Origin: an uncultured Ellagibacter sp.
GTDB lineage: Bacteria; Actinomycetota; Coriobacteriia; Coriobacteriales; Eggerthellaceae
DNA length: 8,398 nucleotides
Assembly: GCA_934661105.1 (NCBI GenBank)
Contig: CAKUIV010000086.1
Location: 1 to 8,398 of the forward strand
Reading direction: 5' to 3'
Shown here: positions 6,542 through 8,398 of the stretch, one piece after another
Numbering within the stretch: position 1 is the first letter of the stretch
Layout: each line of letters begins with the position of its first letter
Position numbers and translations under genes: made by a program
The notes under the pieces: generated by a model
Seen by the model: only the letters and a program-made list of their open reading frames with translations
The model's database searches: none
Told to the model about the DNA's origin: nothing

Positions 6542-8398
6542 TGCTCCGAAGAGCTTCTTCTTCGAGGAAGACGGCTTTTCGACGCTCGGCATGGCGGTTG
6601 CGCTGCTGGTCACGCTTTCGCTGGTGTTCTCGACGGCCCAGGTGTACCGCGTGTCGTCCGCTTCGGCGGGCGTGCAGGACGTGGCGGACGCCGCTGTCTT
6701 GGCGGCCGAGAGCGAGGTCGCCGAATTCATGATAGCCGTGCGCGTATGCGATGCCGTCGTTCTGACGATGTCGCTCACCTGCGCGGTTTCGTATGGGCTC
6801 GGCGTCGCGGCGCTCTGCGTTCCTCCCCTGTCGGGCTTGGGAGCCGATCTTGTCAACTTGGGAGGGAAGGTACTCGAAGCGCGCAACTCGTTCGCGGAAA
6901 AGGCTGCGTCCGGGTTGAACAAGCTGCAAGAAGCGCTGCCCTTCCTCGCCGCGGCGAGCGCAGCGTCCGTCGGCGACGCGAATTCGGGTGGAGCGTTTCC
7001 TTCTCAATATTGTGCGGTTGCGGTGCTCGTCCCGGCGAAAGGCGAAACCATAGAGGCGGGGCCGTCGTCGGCGCTTTCCTCGGCGAAAGACGCCGTTGAC
7101 GCGAACGCGGAGGAGCTTAAAAGCGCCTCGGAGGAGGCTGAATGTGCGGCCGAGAGAGCGAACGAGGCGAAGTCCCGTGCGTTCGCCCGCGATTGCGGCG
7201 ACGCTCCGGCGTATTGCATGTATGAAAGGGCTCAGGCGCTTTCGGGAATAAACGCTACCCAAAACCCGCTATTCCACAGTGTCGATGCGTGGTCTTTCTC
7301 GGTTGCGCTCGATCGCGCGCGAGCTTACTACGCTTTGCGGTTGAGGGAGGAGGCACCCTTAACTGATTCCGTCGACGAACAGGCGGCATCGGCGCTGCGG
7401 AAGGTGTTCTACCGTTTTGCCTCGAACGAGCTTTCGAAAGGCTATGTGAGGGAATCTGACGATTCCTTCGATGCGTATTTCCCCGACTTGCCGAAGAACA
7501 CGCAGGAGATGAGAAAAACCTCGCTTTACACGGAAGCGGTTTTCCCGCTGGGAGATGACGGGTCGGGCGGCGTTGGCCTGCATGCCTGGGAGGGTTGTCC
7601 GCTTGCGGGAGGGGCCGGGCTCGGTTCCATCGCGCAAATGGAATCGGGGAATTACGCGACGTGTCCCCATTGCAAGTTCACCGCTGCGAGCTTGGGGAAG
7701 GTGGCGGCGGCTTCGAGTTCCATCCCCAACGGGTTCGAGTATCACTACGTCGCCGTTGCGAAGGCGGCGCGCGAATACTCGGAAGCTCGCAAAGCGCTCG
7801 ACGAAACGTCGAAGGCGGCGAAGAGCAAGGCGGGGAAGATGCTCGAAGCATGCAAGGACGCGCTGGCCGAGGCGGCGAACGCGCGCTTGCATGCGAATCC
7901 GCCGGGAAGCAAGGGCGCGATATCGCTCGTGGTGAACACACAGGCGGCTCCGGCGTCAACGGGGTTCGAGAACTCCTTCGTCGCCGACGCCGGATCGCTC
8001 GGCGTTCGCGCCGCGGTTTCCGGGGCGACGCTGCTCGAGGAAGAGGGCGAGGAGGGCGAAACGGTCATCACCTCCTTGCTCGACGGCTTCGCGCGCGACG
8101 GGGGCGGGGCGGTCGGCGCTGCCCGGGTGGTTCTGGACTGCTGGTCGTTTTTGCTCGGCGCCTATTCCAGCGGGCAGCAGGCTTTGACGGACGCTGTGAG
8201 GCGGGTGCTCGACTCTATCCCGCTTTCGAGCGCGAGCGGGCTGGGCACATGGGCGGCCTCGAAGCTGTCGGGGGTCGTAGCCGATCTCGGTCTTGAACCT
8301 GCGAACACGAAAGCGTTGAAGGCGGTGCTCGTGAACACGTCGCTTGTCGCCGATTCCGATGCGGGCGCTTTCTCAGCGCGTTACAAATCAGTGAAAAG
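6525..8398 (+). CDS. Large TadG-like membrane-anchored protein, 3' end outside the window
   Basis: An uninterrupted frame of 624 codons from ATG 6525 to the right edge with no stop, so the gene is truncated by the window. AGGAG at 6511-6515 lies 9 nt before the start. The N-terminus has a charged leader (1-17), a membrane helix (about 20-38), and the stretch VQDVADAAVLAAESEVAEF (50-68), which resembles the TadG/Tad_N pattern of an anchored helix followed by an Ala-Asp-Ala-Ala-rich segment. A second hydrophobic region spans about 77-110. The rest reads as extracytoplasmic: an Ala/Glu/Lys helix (about 183-223, coiled-coil-like), Cys224 and Cys231, a CPHC motif (380-383), a second Ala/Lys/Glu helix (about 407-457), an acidic run (505-512) and a Gly/Ser/Leu-rich region to the edge. 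No von Willebrand-type or enzymatic domain is evident in the visible part. Likely an envelope-anchored or pilus-associated accessory protein; the function of the large domain is unknown. Confidence 0.78.
   Translation, partial: MKRANSAPKSFFFEEDGFSTLGMAVALLVTLSLVFSTAQVYRVSSASAGVQDVADAAVLAAESEVAEFMIAVRVCDAVVLTMSLTCAVSYGLGVAALCVPPLSGLGADLVNLGGKVLEARNSFAEKAASGLNKLQEALPFLAAASAASVGDANSGGAFPSQYCAVAVLVPAKGETIEAGPSSALSSAKDAVDANAEELKSASEEAECAAERANEAKSRAFARDCGDAPAYCMYERAQALSGINATQNPLFHSVDAWSFSVALDRARAYYALRLREEAPLTDSVDEQAASALRKVFYRFASNELSKGYVRESDDSFDAYFPDLPKNTQEMRKTSLYTEAVFPLGDDGSGGVGLHAWEGCPLAGGAGLGSIAQMESGNYATCPHCKFTAASLGKVAAASSSIPNGFEYHYVAVAKAAREYSEARKALDETSKAAKSKAGKMLEACKDALAEAANARLHANPPGSKGAISLVVNTQAAPASTGFENSFVADAGSLGVRAAVSGATLLEEEGEEGETVITSLLDGFARDGGGAVGAARVVLDCWSFLLGAYSSGQQALTDAVRRVLDSIPLSSASGLGTWAASKLSGVVADLGLEPANTKALKAVLVNTSLVADSDAGAFSARYKSVK

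Noticed and set aside
6375..7262. 295-codon minus-strand frame opposite the tadE end and the TadG-like gene
   Set aside because: Arg-rich composition, no motif, and the plus strand carries a continuous gene with a ribosome site.
7595..8296. 233-codon plus-strand frame inside the TadG-like gene
   Set aside because: Very Arg/Gly-rich and in another frame than the continuous 6525-8398 gene, so a shadow.

Overview
The window is a single plus-strand operon for a Tad/Flp (type IVc) pilus. The order is cpaB-like SAF protein, tadZ/cpaE-like ATPase, tadA (cpaF) motor ATPase, tadB and tadC platform proteins, flp pilin, a second small pilin-like gene, a tadE-like pseudopilin, and a very large tadG-like membrane-anchored protein that runs off the right edge. 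High GC (roughly 60%), strong G/C third-position bias, AGGAGG-type ribosome sites and protein style suggest a high-GC monoderm. My best guess is an actinobacterium of the class Coriobacteriia (for example an Eggerthellaceae member), but this rests on style and gene order, not on a marker gene. No secretin (RcpA/CpaC) or outer-membrane partner is present, as expected for one membrane. No TadV-type prepilin peptidase is in the window either.

Layout: bases 1-234 carry no convincing gene and are probably the leader of the operon, with one weak promoter candidate and a 10-bp palindrome overlapping it. From 235 to the end the genes are packed. cpaB/tadZ overlap by 1-4 nt, tadZ/tadA by 4 nt, tadA/tadB by 31 nt and tadB/tadC by 1 nt; a 13-nt gap separates tadC from flp. 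No terminator is visible between genes, so one transcript and translational coupling are likely.

How the parts fit: TadA hydrolyses ATP at the inner face of the membrane and drives the TadB/TadC platform, which extracts processed Flp pilin from the membrane. TadZ is the polar localisation or assembly factor, and the SAF protein (CpaB) sits outside the membrane along the pilus path. TadE-like and TadG-like proteins are minor pilins or envelope-anchored accessory parts.

The most unusual stretch is 5569-6541. Here flp, pilin 2 and tadE occupy reading frames that step through all three phases, and the second and third lack an ordinary start codon with a well-placed ribosome site. Pilin 2 becomes convincing if it starts at TTG 5754, inside flp: this gives a 31-residue leader exactly as long as that of Flp and an identical G31/E36/Y37 processing pattern. 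The last gene (6525 to beyond 8398, at least 624 codons) is open to the edge of the window and contains a CPHC motif and long Ala/Glu/Lys-rich helices, not typical of a TadG.
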